Under the pieces are notes generated by a model. That model ran no database searches and had not been told where the DNA came from. It saw only the letters and a list, made by a program, of their open reading frames with translations. Position numbers and translations under genes: made by a program. Shown here piece by piece: positions 28,145 through 36,109 of a stretch of DNA of 51,603 bases. How positions within the stretch are numbered: the stretch's first letter is position 1; every line of letters begins with the position of its first letter. The stretch comes from Nocardia vinacea NBRC 16497 (lineage in GTDB: Bacteria > Actinomycetota > Actinomycetes > Mycobacteriales > Mycobacteriaceae): the NCBI RefSeq assembly GCF_000308835.1, contig NZ_BAGN01000141.1, positions 1 through 51,603 on the forward strand, in the 5' to 3' direction.

Positions 28145-29182
28145 TCATCCCACCAATGCACTGATAGTTGCCGACAGGACACCGAAGACCATTCCGGAGG
28201 CCGTCGGCACGAAACAGATTTTGGCCCCCTTCGGGATCTCGCCTCGGGAAATGTAGTCGTGCAGTACCAGGAAATGCGTACTTGCCCCGGTGTTGCCATA
28301 CTTTTCGACGGTCGCCAACCGCGGCGGCATCTCGGTGCCGTGAATCTTGCTGCCGGATTCGGCGAGCTTCTCGGTGAATCCGACGCCGAGCTGGTGGAAC
28401 ACGATGTAGTCGAACTTCTCGTCGGCGAATGTGGTGCCGCGCTTTGCGAGGATATCGCTATGGAATTTCGCCCATGTTTCCCGGCGCGGCGCGGCTTGCA
28501 TGGTGAGATTGTCGGTCAACATGATCATGTTCTCGCTGGCATCGCTCGGCTTGGCAATACACAATGGCGAGTACTCGGCGCAGGTCGTCAGATCGACGTA
28601 GTGCAGCACGTCTTCTTCGTCCACCGCGGGGTCCAGAATGACCGCGACCGCGGCATCCGCGAGAGTGAGCGCGGCGAACTGCGGATCGCGCGCATCGATG
28701 GCCTCGGCGAGTGCGCCCTCGGTCACCGGCGATATCACCTCGGGCGTGACGACCATGCCATTGCGCACCGCGCCCGCGCGAATCAGATTGTCCAGCAGAT
28801 AGATTCCGGTCATGGTGCCGCCGCAGGCATTCGCCACGTCATAACCGGAGGCATTGACCGCGCCGATGCGCCGGGCGATCTCCTGGGATGCCGACGGTTC
28901 GAAGACCATATGGAATCCGTCGTGCACGGTGGTGCCGCCACAGATGACGATATCCAGGTCGGCGGCATCCAATCCGGACTTCGCCAGCGCGTCCTGCGCG
29001 GCCCGCGCGCCGAGGGTCAGGGTGTCCTCGCTGGTGCGGTCGACCATAAAGCGATGACCGATGCCGGTAATTCGCTCGACGTCGAACTCGCCACCGCTCG
29101 TCATCCGACTCAGTACTTCCGAAGTGGTGTATTCGCCGGCCGGAAGGGCGGCTCCCAGGGCGCGTAATCGGGAAGAATTCAC
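28145..29182 (-). CDS. nltA: OleA-like thiolase, catalytic subunit (NltA-like)
   Basis: A 345-residue thiolase-fold enzyme for head-to-head Claisen condensation of two fatty acyl-CoAs. The catalytic triad is complete: Cys120 (VANACGGTMTG), His263 (YIVFHQLGVG) and Asn297 (KYGNTGAS). GTG 29182 follows AAAGGA; upstream in-frame codons (from 29233) have no ribosome site. It is the first gene of a tightly spaced six-gene operon (nltA-B-C-D, P450, MMPL). As in lipstatin LstA/LstB, it is predicted to work as a heterodimer with the next protein, which retains the glutamate but not the His/Asn. Two palindromes lie 115-170 bases upstream. Confidence 0.88.
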   Translation of the reverse strand: MNSSRLRALGAALPAGEYTTSEVLSRMTSGGEFDVERITGIGHRFMVDRTSEDTLTLGARAAQDALAKSGLDAADLDIVICGGTTVHDGFHMVFEPSASQEIARRIGAVNASGYDVANACGGTMTGIYLLDNLIRAGAVRNGMVVTPEVISPVTEGALAEAIDARDPQFAALTLADAAVAVILDPAVDEEDVLHYVDLTTCAEYSPLCIAKPSDASENMIMLTDNLTMQAAPRRETWAKFHSDILAKRGTTFADEKFDYIVFHQLGVGFTEKLAESGSKIHGTEMPPRLATVEKYGNTGASTHFLVLHDYISRGEIPKGAKICFVPTASGMVFGVLSATISALVG

Positions 29183-29296
29183 CGTAGCGGTCCTTTCGAC
29201 AGAGACGGGCAGCACGAACTCCCCGGCTGGCACGACAATGGCTGCGGGCAGATGATGCGGGAATTCCGTTCCACGCGATCGCGAGAACAGAAGGTT

Positions 29297-29318
29297 CCGA
29301 AATCAACATTGATTTCGG
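29297..29318. promoter_or_regulatory. 22-bp palindrome upstream of nltA
   Basis: CCGAAATCAA and TTGATTTCGG are perfect 10-bp arms with a 2-bp centre, 115 bases before the nltA start. The form is typical of a homodimeric repressor site; no regulator gene is adjacent. Confidence 0.6.
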
Positions 29319-29329
29319 CAATCGGTTCC

Positions 29330-29353
29330 GGATTGCCCGACCCTGGGCAATCC
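29330..29353. promoter_or_regulatory. Second inverted repeat upstream of nltA
   Basis: GGATTGCCC and GGGCAATCC are perfect 9-bp arms around a 6-base spacer, 11 bases beyond the first palindrome. It could be a second operator or an mRNA hairpin for either divergent unit. Confidence 0.5.
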
Positions 29354-29640
29354 GTCCGACAACGACGAGCATACGGCGCACCGGACAATGTGACCAGCCA
29401 GCTGACAGCACGATGCTACTGGCGAGTCACATCGTTGCTGGAAAAGCGAGATCTGACATGATCGCCTTATGAAGAATGTCACCGTCGATATCCGTGAACT
29501 ATCACAGCGCAACGGTGACTCGACCGCCCGACAGTAAGCTCCGCACGACCGACGAACGCGCCGACACCGAAGGGATCCGCCCTGCACACCACCGAACTCG
29601 CTGTGCCACACCGACATCCGCGTTCCGCATGGAAAACGTG

Positions 29641-30744
29641 ATGACCACGGACCTCATCGTCTGCGGCCTCGGGCCCGCCGGTCGCGCACTCACACACCGC
29701 TGTCTCGTGCACGGAATGTCGGTCACCGCAATCGATCCGGTGCCGGGTCGTCGCTGGTCGGCGACGTATGCGGGGTGGTACGACGAACTGCCGGGATGGC
29801 TGGATCCGTCGGTCATCGCAACGACCGTGGAGCATCCGACGGCCTGGGGTACGAGGCCGCATCGACTCGAACGAACCTATGTCGTCTTCGACTCCGCGCG
29901 GTTGCGGGATTCGCTGAATCTCGAAGGTGCACAAATAGTCACCGATCGAGTTGTCGAAATTCGGCACAACACAGTGACTTTGGCTTCGGAAACAATATTC
30001 CGCGCAAATCGTGTTATCGACGCACGAGGAATTGCCCGCTCTCCCGAGCTCGCTGAGCAAACCGCGTACGGCGTGGTCGTGCGACGCGACGCCGACATCG
30101 AACCCATGTTCATGGACTGGCGCGTGGACAACGGCGCGAAACCCGATGCGCCACCATCGTTTCTGTACGCGGTGCCGCTGAGTGCGGAGACGATGTTGCT
30201 GGAGGAGACCTGTCTTGCCGGGTGTCCCGCGCTCGACACCGCGGTGCTGCGCGACCGCCTGCACCACCGGTTGCGCTCGCGCGGAATCGAACTCACCGGC
30301 ACCGAACCGATCGAGCGCGTGCGTTTCCCGGTGCAGGGCGGCCACCCCGGACAGCGACGATTCGGCGCAGCGGGCGCATTCACCCATCCCGCAACCGGTT
30401 ACAGCGTCACCGCCTCGCTCGCCGCCGCCGACACTGTCGCCCGCGATGCGTCGGCATGGCCTGCCCAGGCGCGAGCGGTACACGCGTTGCGGTCGGCGGG
30501 TCTGCGCGCACTGCTCGCGTTGCCGCCCGCCGACCTTCCTGTCTTCTTCGATGCCTTCTTCACCCTGCCACCGGAACTCCAACGGGCCTATCTGTCGGGC
30601 CGCACCGATCTCGGCGGCACCGTCGCCGCCATGCGCACCCTCTTCGCCGCCCTGCCCACACCGCTGCGTCGGCGCGTCGCGACCGCGACACTCGGGATTC
30701 CGATTCGCTCGCCTATTCGAATGGGTTCGTCCATGATGGAGTAA
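29641..30744 (+). CDS. Lycopene cyclase-family flavoprotein
   Basis: A 367-residue FAD/NAD-binding protein. The dinucleotide fold is at the N-terminus (DLIVCGLGPAGRALTHRCL). Later come RVIDARGIAR, MFMDWRVDN, PSFLYAVPLSAETMLLEETC (the cyclase signature LxEET) and a C-terminal FGAAGAFTHPATGYSV. These match CrtY/CrtL-type lycopene beta-cyclases, which make carotenoid end rings. ATG 29641 is chosen with GGAAAA upstream; ATG 29629 is four codons earlier. No other carotenoid gene is in the window. Its TAA overlaps the ATG of ku (TAATG), which couples translation of an apparently unrelated repair gene. Confidence 0.85.
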   Translation: MTTDLIVCGLGPAGRALTHRCLVHGMSVTAIDPVPGRRWSATYAGWYDELPGWLDPSVIATTVEHPTAWGTRPHRLERTYVVFDSARLRDSLNLEGAQIVTDRVVEIRHNTVTLASETIFRANRVIDARGIARSPELAEQTAYGVVVRRDADIEPMFMDWRVDNGAKPDAPPSFLYAVPLSAETMLLEETCLAGCPALDTAVLRDRLHHRLRSRGIELTGTEPIERVRFPVQGGHPGQRRFGAAGAFTHPATGYSVTASLAAADTVARDASAWPAQARAVHALRSAGLRALLALPPADLPVFFDAFFTLPPELQRAYLSGRTDLGGTVAAMRTLFAALPTPLRRRVATATLGIPIRSPIRMGSSMME

Positions 30745-31694
30745 TGGCACGAGCTATCTGGAAGGGCTCGATTGCGTTCGGGCTGGTAAACGTCCCTGTC
30801 AAGGTGTACACGGCCACCGAGGACCACGACATTCGGTTCCACCAGGTGCATGCCAAGGACGGTGGCCGCATCAAATACGACCGCGTCTGCACGGTCTGCG
30901 GCAAGTCCGTGCAGTACGCCGATATCGATAAGGCCTATGAATCCCCTGAGGGGGACAAGGTCATCCTGACCGATGAGGACTTCTCGAAACTGCCCGCCGC
31001 CGAGAAGCACGAGATTCCGGTGCTGCAGTTCGTACCCAACGATCAGATCGACCCGATCCTGTTCGAGAAGAGCTACTACCTCGAACCCGACTCGAACACC
31101 CCCAAGGCCTACGTGCTGCTGGCGACCACGCTGGAGCGCATCGATCGGACCGCGCTCGTCCATTTCACGCTCCGGCAGAAGACCCGGCTCTCGGCACTGC
31201 GGGTCCGCGACGGCGTACTGGTACTGCAGACGCTGCTATGGCCCGATGAGGTCCGTGCCGTCGATTTCGAATCCCTGGACGGTGTCGCCGAGCCGAAGCC
31301 GCAGGAGATCAAGATGGCCGAGACGCTGGTCGAGACCATGTCCGACGATTTCGATCCCGAGCAGTACACCGACGAGTACCAGATCGAGCTGCAGAAGGTG
31401 CTCGACGAGGCCATCGCCAGCGGCACCGGGAAGGTGGTCAGTCAGCCCGAGGAGGCGCCCGCCGCGATGGACGCCGAGGTCGTCGACCTGGTCGCCGCAC
31501 TGCAACGCAGTCTGGAGGCCAGTGGGCGGCGGACCGCGGAGAGTTCCGGCAAGGCAGCCGCCGAGCCCGAGGCCAAGGCGGCACCGGCGAAGAAGGTAAG
31601 CAAGGCAGCGGCCAGCAAATCTGCGGCGAAGAAGACCGCCGCCAAGCCCGCCAAGAAGACCGCGAAGAAAGCGGCCGCCCGCAAGGGCGCATAG
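30744..31694 (+). CDS. ku: Non-homologous end-joining protein Ku
   Basis: A 316-residue bacterial Ku that binds DNA double-strand ends as a homodimer and recruits LigD. The N-terminus MARAIWKGSIAFGLVNVPVK is diagnostic, followed by the beta-barrel core including ERIDRTALVHFTLRQKTRLS. Residues about 255-316 form a Lys/Ala-rich basic tail (AKKTAAKPAKKTAKKAAARK) known in actinobacterial Ku proteins to aid DNA binding. The ATG shares its A with the cyclase stop codon, and GGAG inside the cyclase end serves as ribosome site. No ligD is nearby. Confidence 0.96.
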   Translation: MARAIWKGSIAFGLVNVPVKVYTATEDHDIRFHQVHAKDGGRIKYDRVCTVCGKSVQYADIDKAYESPEGDKVILTDEDFSKLPAAEKHEIPVLQFVPNDQIDPILFEKSYYLEPDSNTPKAYVLLATTLERIDRTALVHFTLRQKTRLSALRVRDGVLVLQTLLWPDEVRAVDFESLDGVAEPKPQEIKMAETLVETMSDDFDPEQYTDEYQIELQKVLDEAIASGTGKVVSQPEEAPAAMDAEVVDLVAALQRSLEASGRRTAESSGKAAAEPEAKAAPAKKVSKAAASKSAAKKTAAKPAKKTAKKAAARKGA

Positions 31695-31728
31695 CCGTCT
31701 ACCCGCACACTCCTGGCAAACTTGCGGC

Positions 31729-31914
31729 ATGGATCCCGACGTAGCGATCGTCCCGATGGGCCTGGGCCATCTGCGGACACTGTTCGTCCGGCCGAATCCG
31801 AATGAGCCCGAACTGGACTCCACGGACGACGCCCTGCCCGCGGTGCCGCCGGGCACGAAGCGGGCGCTGATCCGCCGCGGCCGACTGGCCGGTGAGGGGC
31901 GGGGCGCCCGCTGA
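31729..31914 (+). CDS. Small hypothetical protein
   Basis: A possible 61-residue protein with no recognised family, starting MDPDVAIVPMGLGHLRTLF and ending in a basic GTKRALIRRGRLAGEGRGAR. It follows ku by 34 bases on the same strand and ends just before the convergent SnoaL gene. Codon use is high-GC as in its neighbours, but no ribosome site is obvious, so it could be a chance frame. Confidence 0.4.
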   Translation: MDPDVAIVPMGLGHLRTLFVRPNPNEPELDSTDDALPAVPPGTKRALIRRGRLAGEGRGAR

Positions 31915-31920
31915 CCCGGA

Positions 31921-32298
31921 TCAGAACATGCCGTGCGGAAGCTGGTCGGCGTCGGGCACCGGTTGTACGACATCCCAGTGCTCGGTGATCACGCCGTCGA
32001 CCAGCCGCCAGATATCCACCACCGCCACGCCGCGGGCATCGTCGGGCGCGATCATGTGGTAGTGCACGACGGCATATTCGTCATCGGTGATGACCCGTTT
32101 GATTTCCAGTCGGGCGGCGGCCACCGGCGCATTCGCGATGAACTCGATGAAGGCGTCGCGGCCGGACGGATTGCCCGGACTGTGCTCGATGAAGCTCTCG
32201 TGCAACAGGTCTCGCAGTACCTCGATATTGCCCGCACTGAACTCGGCGAGGCCGTGTAGCAAGAGATCCCTATTGTGGGTTGCCAGGTTGTTCGTCAT
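31921..32298 (-). CDS. SnoaL-like polyketide-cyclase-fold protein
   Basis: A 125-residue single-domain protein of the NTF2/SnoaL alpha+beta-barrel family. Features are N-terminal HNRDLLLHGLAEFSAGNIEV, FIEHSPGNPSGRDAFIEF, VHYHMI and the closing DIWRLVDGVITEHWDVVQPV. Members range from polyketide cyclases and limonene-epoxide hydrolases to binding proteins; the exact reaction is unknown. It is divergent from an XRE/MmyB-type regulator with 87 bases between start codons, an arrangement in which the regulator usually controls the enzyme gene. Confidence 0.88.
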   Translation of the reverse strand: MTNNLATHNRDLLLHGLAEFSAGNIEVLRDLLHESFIEHSPGNPSGRDAFIEFIANAPVAAARLEIKRVITDDEYAVVHYHMIAPDDARGVAVVDIWRLVDGVITEHWDVVQPVPDADQLPHGMF

Positions 32299-32373
32299 GG
32301 CGGTAACCGTCGCATCGCACGGTAAGCCTGTCGATTACCAGGCATGTAATGGCGGCTGCCCGCGTGGTGTGGG

Positions 32374-32379
32374 GATACT
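32374..32379 (+). promoter_or_regulatory. -10 element for the MmyB-like regulator
   Basis: GATACT ends six bases before GTG 32386, consistent with a leaderless transcript. Confidence 0.4.
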
Positions 32380-32385
32380 GACCGG

Positions 32386-33165
32386 GTGGATAGCGAACGC
32401 TCCGTCGGGGCGCTGCTGCGCGAGTGGCGGCTGCGGCGCAGACTCAGCCAGCTCGAATTGTCCGTACAGTCGGGCATCTCGACGCGGCATGTGAGTTTCG
32501 TGGAGACCGGACGCACCATTCCCAGCCCGGGGATGGTCGAGCGGTTCGCCGAACATCTGCGCATCCCGTTGCGCGAACGCAATCGGCTGCTGGTCGCGGC
32601 CGGATACGCGCCGACGTACCGGCATCGTGCACTCGACGATCCGGATCTTGCGCAGGCACGCGCCGCGGTCCGGCGCGTACTCGATGCCCACGAACCGTTT
32701 CCCGCGCTGGCCATCGATCGACGGTGGAATCTGTTGTTCGCGAACTCGGCGGCGGAGGTGTTCTTCGAGGGTGTGGCCGCGGAGCTGTTGGAGCCGCCGA
32801 TCAATATGATGCGAATCGGTCTGCATCCCAAGGGGTTCGCGCCGCGCGTGCGGAATATCGAGCAGGTGCGCGGGTTCCTGCTGCCTCGGCTCGCGCGGCA
32901 GGCGGCGCTGTCCGGAGATCCCGAATTGGTCGCGCTCCATGCGGAATTGAGCGTGTTCGCGCCGGAAGGCGTTTTTCCGCAGGTAGATCCGTCCGAGGTC
33001 GCGCTGCTCATCCATCTCGACCACCGCGGCACGGAGCTGTCGCTGTTCAATACGATCATGCGGTTCGGCGCGGCCTTCGATGTGACGCTCGATGAGATCG
33101 CCATCGAGTCCTACTTTCCTGCCGATCAAACCACCAGCGCCTACCTGCACTCATTTGCCAGGTGA
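32386..33165 (+). CDS. XRE-family regulator with MmyB-like ligand domain
   Basis: A 259-residue regulator. Residues 8-65 are a Cro/C1-type helix-turn-helix (LLREWRLRRRLSQLELSVQS, GISTRHVSFVETGRTIPS). Residues 95-255 form a MmyB-type PAS-like sensor domain (FPALAIDRRWNLLFANSAAE, INMMRIGLHPKGFAPRVRN, VALLIHLDHRGTELSLFNTI), which in this family is thought to bind a small hydrophobic ligand. GTG 32386 is the only start matching the promoter. It probably regulates the divergent SnoaL gene. The stop lies three bases from the end of the convergent unknown gene. Confidence 0.9.
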   Translation: MDSERSVGALLREWRLRRRLSQLELSVQSGISTRHVSFVETGRTIPSPGMVERFAEHLRIPLRERNRLLVAAGYAPTYRHRALDDPDLAQARAAVRRVLDAHEPFPALAIDRRWNLLFANSAAEVFFEGVAAELLEPPINMMRIGLHPKGFAPRVRNIEQVRGFLLPRLARQAALSGDPELVALHAELSVFAPEGVFPQVDPSEVALLIHLDHRGTELSLFNTIMRFGAAFDVTLDEIAIESYFPADQTTSAYLHSFAR

Positions 33166-33168
33166 TCG

Positions 33169-33789
33169 TCAGGACTCGGCGGCCCGCGCTTTGCCTTCTT
33201 CGAAGAAATCGAGCAGGGCGGCGGCGGTGTTCACCTCCTCGCGCGAGCGCAGCGCGCCGAACGAGGCATTCCAGAATTCGCCGGTGCGCGGCGTCCATGG
33301 GCCGACATAGGCGTACGGACCCGGATGCGCCGAATCACCCGGTGACACACCGTAATTGACCTCATTGAGAGTGCTGGACAGATCGAAATGCTCTGGCCAC
33401 AGCACCGGAATGACATCGGGTGCTGTGCAGCGCAGCGTCGAATCCCCGAGCGCGAACCAGTCCGCGATGAGCGCCGCCGCCGCCGGATCGACAGCGAGCT
33501 GGTCACCGGGGTCGACTCCGGTGGTATCGGCATAGACGTTCGCCGGTGCCTCGGGTTCGAAGCCCACGGCGGCGGCGACCTTGTCGAAGGTGCCCGCGAG
33601 CGCGACCCGGCCCTCCGGCCACACCAGATCGGTGCCGACCACAGAAACCGGCCACTGCGCACCGCCGAAACCACCGTGCACCACCCGTAGCCGGATGGTC
33701 CCGAAGCGCCGATATTGTGGGCCCGCGATCAACAACTCCCCCACCGCGTGCAGCGCGAGCCGAGTGTCCCGATACGTGATGTCGTCCAC
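33169..33789 (-). CDS. Conserved hypothetical protein
   Basis: A 206-residue cytosolic protein I cannot assign. It begins MDDITYRDTRLALHAVGELL and contains RVVHGGFGGAQWPVSVVG, VPVLWPEHFDLSSTLNEVNY and YAYVGPWTPRTGEFWNASF. Several Trp/Pro/Gly motifs suggest a compact beta-rich fold. Codon use is like that of neighbouring genes and the frame is complete, so it is very probably a real gene. It is convergent with the MmyB-like regulator and its upstream side faces 262 bases with no recognisable gene. Confidence 0.75.
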   Translation of the reverse strand: MDDITYRDTRLALHAVGELLIAGPQYRRFGTIRLRVVHGGFGGAQWPVSVVGTDLVWPEGRVALAGTFDKVAAAVGFEPEAPANVYADTTGVDPGDQLAVDPAAAALIADWFALGDSTLRCTAPDVIPVLWPEHFDLSSTLNEVNYGVSPGDSAHPGPYAYVGPWTPRTGEFWNASFGALRSREEVNTAAALLDFFEEGKARAAES

Positions 33790-34051
33790 CCGGAAATCAT
33801 CGCCGCTGCGGGCCGCCCGCGCCGGCGAATCGCACCAGCGGAATCAGGACGGATGGACGATGACCAGCGGCACCTCGCGGGCTCGTCGTCGACCAGATGC
33901 GCCGGCAATCGCCACCTCGATCGCCTCGGAGATGACATAGCGGCTGCTCACAGCGGTCGATTCGAATCACTCACCGATGCGCTGACCGGGCTTGATGCGG
34001 ATTCATTGCTGTCGCCTATTATCGAGATGTTGTCGAGGGAAGGACACTGCC

Positions 34052-35104
34052 GTGGAATTCCAAGTGCCGGTCATCGATATCTCGTCATATGTCGGCGATG
34101 GTTCCGCAGCCGAACGCCGGGCCGTTGCTTGCGCGATCGACACCGCCGCGAGCACCGTCGGCTTCATGCAGGTCACCGGCCACGCCATCCCACAACCGGT
34201 GCTCGACGACTTCGCGGCCGCACTCGACAGCTTCTTCGACCTCGAACCGGCGACCAAACAGGGCTATCGCACCCCGCCCGAAATCAATCGCGGCTACTCA
34301 CCGCCCAAGAGCGAGAGCCTCAGCCTGAGCCTCGGCGGCGCATACGCCACCCGCATGAACGATTACTTCGAGGCATTCAATGTGGGCATCTCCGCGGCCG
34401 CCTATCCGGAGGTCGAGTTGTCCGCGCTCGACTACGCCGAAAATCTGTGGCCGACAGAGGTTCCCGGCTTCCGCGCACCCGTGGAGACCTATTTCGCACA
34501 CGCCGCGCGGATCGCGCGCACCCTCACCACCATCTTCGCCGACGCCCTCGAACTGCCGCCGGGCTACTTCACCAGGTTCACCGACCACTCCCTCGACGTC
34601 CTGCGGATGAACAACTACGCGCTGCCGCCGGGCACCGTGGATCTCGACGGCGAACTCACCGGTATGGGCGAGCACACCGACTACGGCATCGTCACCGTCT
34701 TGTGGGCGGACCAGGTCCCCGGTCTCCAGGTCGTCGGCGCCGATAACCATTGGCACGATGTACAGCCCGCCGACAACGCCCTGCTGGTCAATCTCGGCGA
34801 TGTGATGGCGCGCTGGACCAACGAACGCTGGCTGTCCACCCTGCATCGCGTCATGCCGCCGATCACCGACGGCACCATCCAAAGACGCCGCAGCGCAGCC
34901 TTTTTCCACGACGGCAATCCGGACGCCGTCATCGAAACACTGCCCTCCTGTCTCGGTGAGGGAAGTAGATACGCCCCGATCACAGTCGCTGAACACCTGC
35001 GCACGAAACTCGCCGGTTCCCGTGCCCTGCAACCCAATACCAATGCCACTCGCGAGGCGGCACGGGCTCTCGCCGCGGCAAGCACCGAACGCACTCCGGA
35101 GTGA
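34052..35104 (+). CDS. Isopenicillin-N-synthase-like non-heme iron oxygenase
   Basis: A 350-residue enzyme of the 2-oxoglutarate/Fe(II) dioxygenase and IPNS superfamily. The N-terminal DIOX_N region reads VPVIDISSYVGDG and FMQVTGHAIPQPVL. The double-stranded beta helix carries the iron ligands His208 and Asp210 (GEHTDYG) and His265 (LSTLHRV), with the RxS pair Arg279/Ser281 (RRRSAAFF). GTG 34052 has AAGGA eight bases upstream; an upstream frame start at 33992 lacks conservation. The substrate is unknown. Adjacent methionine-type transport genes hint at an amino acid or sulfur compound, but that is only context. Confidence 0.9.
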   Translation: MEFQVPVIDISSYVGDGSAAERRAVACAIDTAASTVGFMQVTGHAIPQPVLDDFAAALDSFFDLEPATKQGYRTPPEINRGYSPPKSESLSLSLGGAYATRMNDYFEAFNVGISAAAYPEVELSALDYAENLWPTEVPGFRAPVETYFAHAARIARTLTTIFADALELPPGYFTRFTDHSLDVLRMNNYALPPGTVDLDGELTGMGEHTDYGIVTVLWADQVPGLQVVGADNHWHDVQPADNALLVNLGDVMARWTNERWLSTLHRVMPPITDGTIQRRRSAAFFHDGNPDAVIETLPSCLGEGSRYAPITVAEHLRTKLAGSRALQPNTNATREAARALAAASTERTPE

Positions 35105-35111
35105 GCGCCAC

Positions 35112-35978
35112 TTACTTGCGGAATTTGGTCTCCAGCTCGGCGAGGGTGGCCTGCAGATCTGCCGCGTCATTCGTCTTGAAGATGCCCTGGAATCCGGCCT
35201 CCGCACGGATGGCGGCCTCGACCTCGGGATCGTGGTAAAGCTTCACCAGCGCAAGCAGTTTCGGGTTGTCTCTGTCTTCGGCGCGAGCCGCGAAAATATT
35301 GATGTACTGCTTCAGTTCCTGGCGTTCCGGGTCGTCGGTGAAGATGGTCTCGTTCTTGGTGAGACCCGCGGGACGAGCGAAGGTGTCGTCGACGAACGCT
35401 GCGTCGACACTCTCCAGAGATTGCGCGGTCAAGGTCGGATCGATGGTCTTCAGCGTCACCCGCGATGCGTCGGTGTCCACATCCTCGAACTTCGAATCCC
35501 AACTCGCACCGCCTTTCAGCACGATCAGTCCGGCGGCGGCCAAGCCGAGCAGTGGGCGAACCTGATTGGCCGGGTTATTGCTCAGGGTGATCTGGCCGCC
35601 CTTCGGGATCTCCGCCACCGACTTGTGCTTGCGCGAATACAGCGTGAGCGGGTAGATCTCGGTCGCACCGATCGGCGTCAGGGTGTCGTTGTTGCGGACG
35701 TTGTAGTTCGCCAGGTACCGCACGTGCTGGAACTTGTTGAGATCGATCCGACGTTGCGCCAGTGCGGGATTCGGCTGGTTGTAGTCGGTGAAGTTGACGA
35801 ATTCCACGGCGATGCCCTGCTCGGCAGCCTTCTTCTTGTAGACATCCCAATGCGGCAGCGAGATGTCGTTCACGCCGATGCGCACGACATCGTCATGGTG
35901 CTCCCGACCACACCCGACACCACCGGCGGCCAGGGCAAGAAGCAGGGGAATCACCAGAACACGGCGCAGCAATCGCAT
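35112..35978 (-). CDS. MetQ/NlpA-family substrate-binding lipoprotein (lone paralogue)
   Basis: A 288-residue lipoprotein. Signal peptide MRLLRRVLVIPLLLALAAGG leads to the lipobox cysteine Cys23 (GVGC). The mature part has the NlpA features RIGVNDISLPHWDVYKKKA, NQPNPALAQRRIDLNKFQH and LTPIGATEIYPLTLYSRKHK. ATG 35978 places the signal peptide correctly. It captures methionine or a related compound for a MetNI-type transporter. It stands alone on the minus strand, divergent from a second MetQ with metN and metI, so it may give the same transporter another specificity. It is convergent with the iron oxygenase gene, seven bases from its stop. Confidence 0.9.
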   Translation of the reverse strand: MRLLRRVLVIPLLLALAAGGVGCGREHHDDVVRIGVNDISLPHWDVYKKKAAEQGIAVEFVNFTDYNQPNPALAQRRIDLNKFQHVRYLANYNVRNNDTLTPIGATEIYPLTLYSRKHKSVAEIPKGGQITLSNNPANQVRPLLGLAAAGLIVLKGGASWDSKFEDVDTDASRVTLKTIDPTLTAQSLESVDAAFVDDTFARPAGLTKNETIFTDDPERQELKQYINIFAARAEDRDNPKLLALVKLYHDPEVEAAIRAEAGFQGIFKTNDAADLQATLAELETKFRK

Positions 35979-36109
35979 TGCAGGCAACCTAGACGCTCGT
36001 CCAATTAGTTGCCAGAGTTTCGCTCAGCACAATCCAAACCGTTGTCCGACCCCTTGGCGCATCGCTTGGATTACCGGGTTCATATTGCGACAAGCATTCG
36101 GGAGCACGA

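Larger units (their letters stand above)
29183..29640. other. Divergent promoter region of the beta-lactone operon and lycopene cyclase
   Basis: This 458-bp non-coding region holds two clear palindromes (29297-29318 and 29330-29353) and three copies of GGCAATC or its complement between 29316 and 29353. The remainder towards 29640 shows no gene. Open frames extending upstream from the cyclase through here lack ribosome sites and are not used. Confidence 0.5.

Noticed and set aside
35092..35103. CACTCCGGAGTG palindrome at the oxygenase stop as a terminator
   Set aside because: The arms are six bases with no loop, so it cannot form a normal terminator hairpin.
35979..36109. Possible SAM-type riboswitch between the divergent metQ genes
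   Set aside because: Only a 6-bp inverted repeat (GGCAAC/GTTGCC) was seen; the region is too short and lacks the multi-helix pattern.
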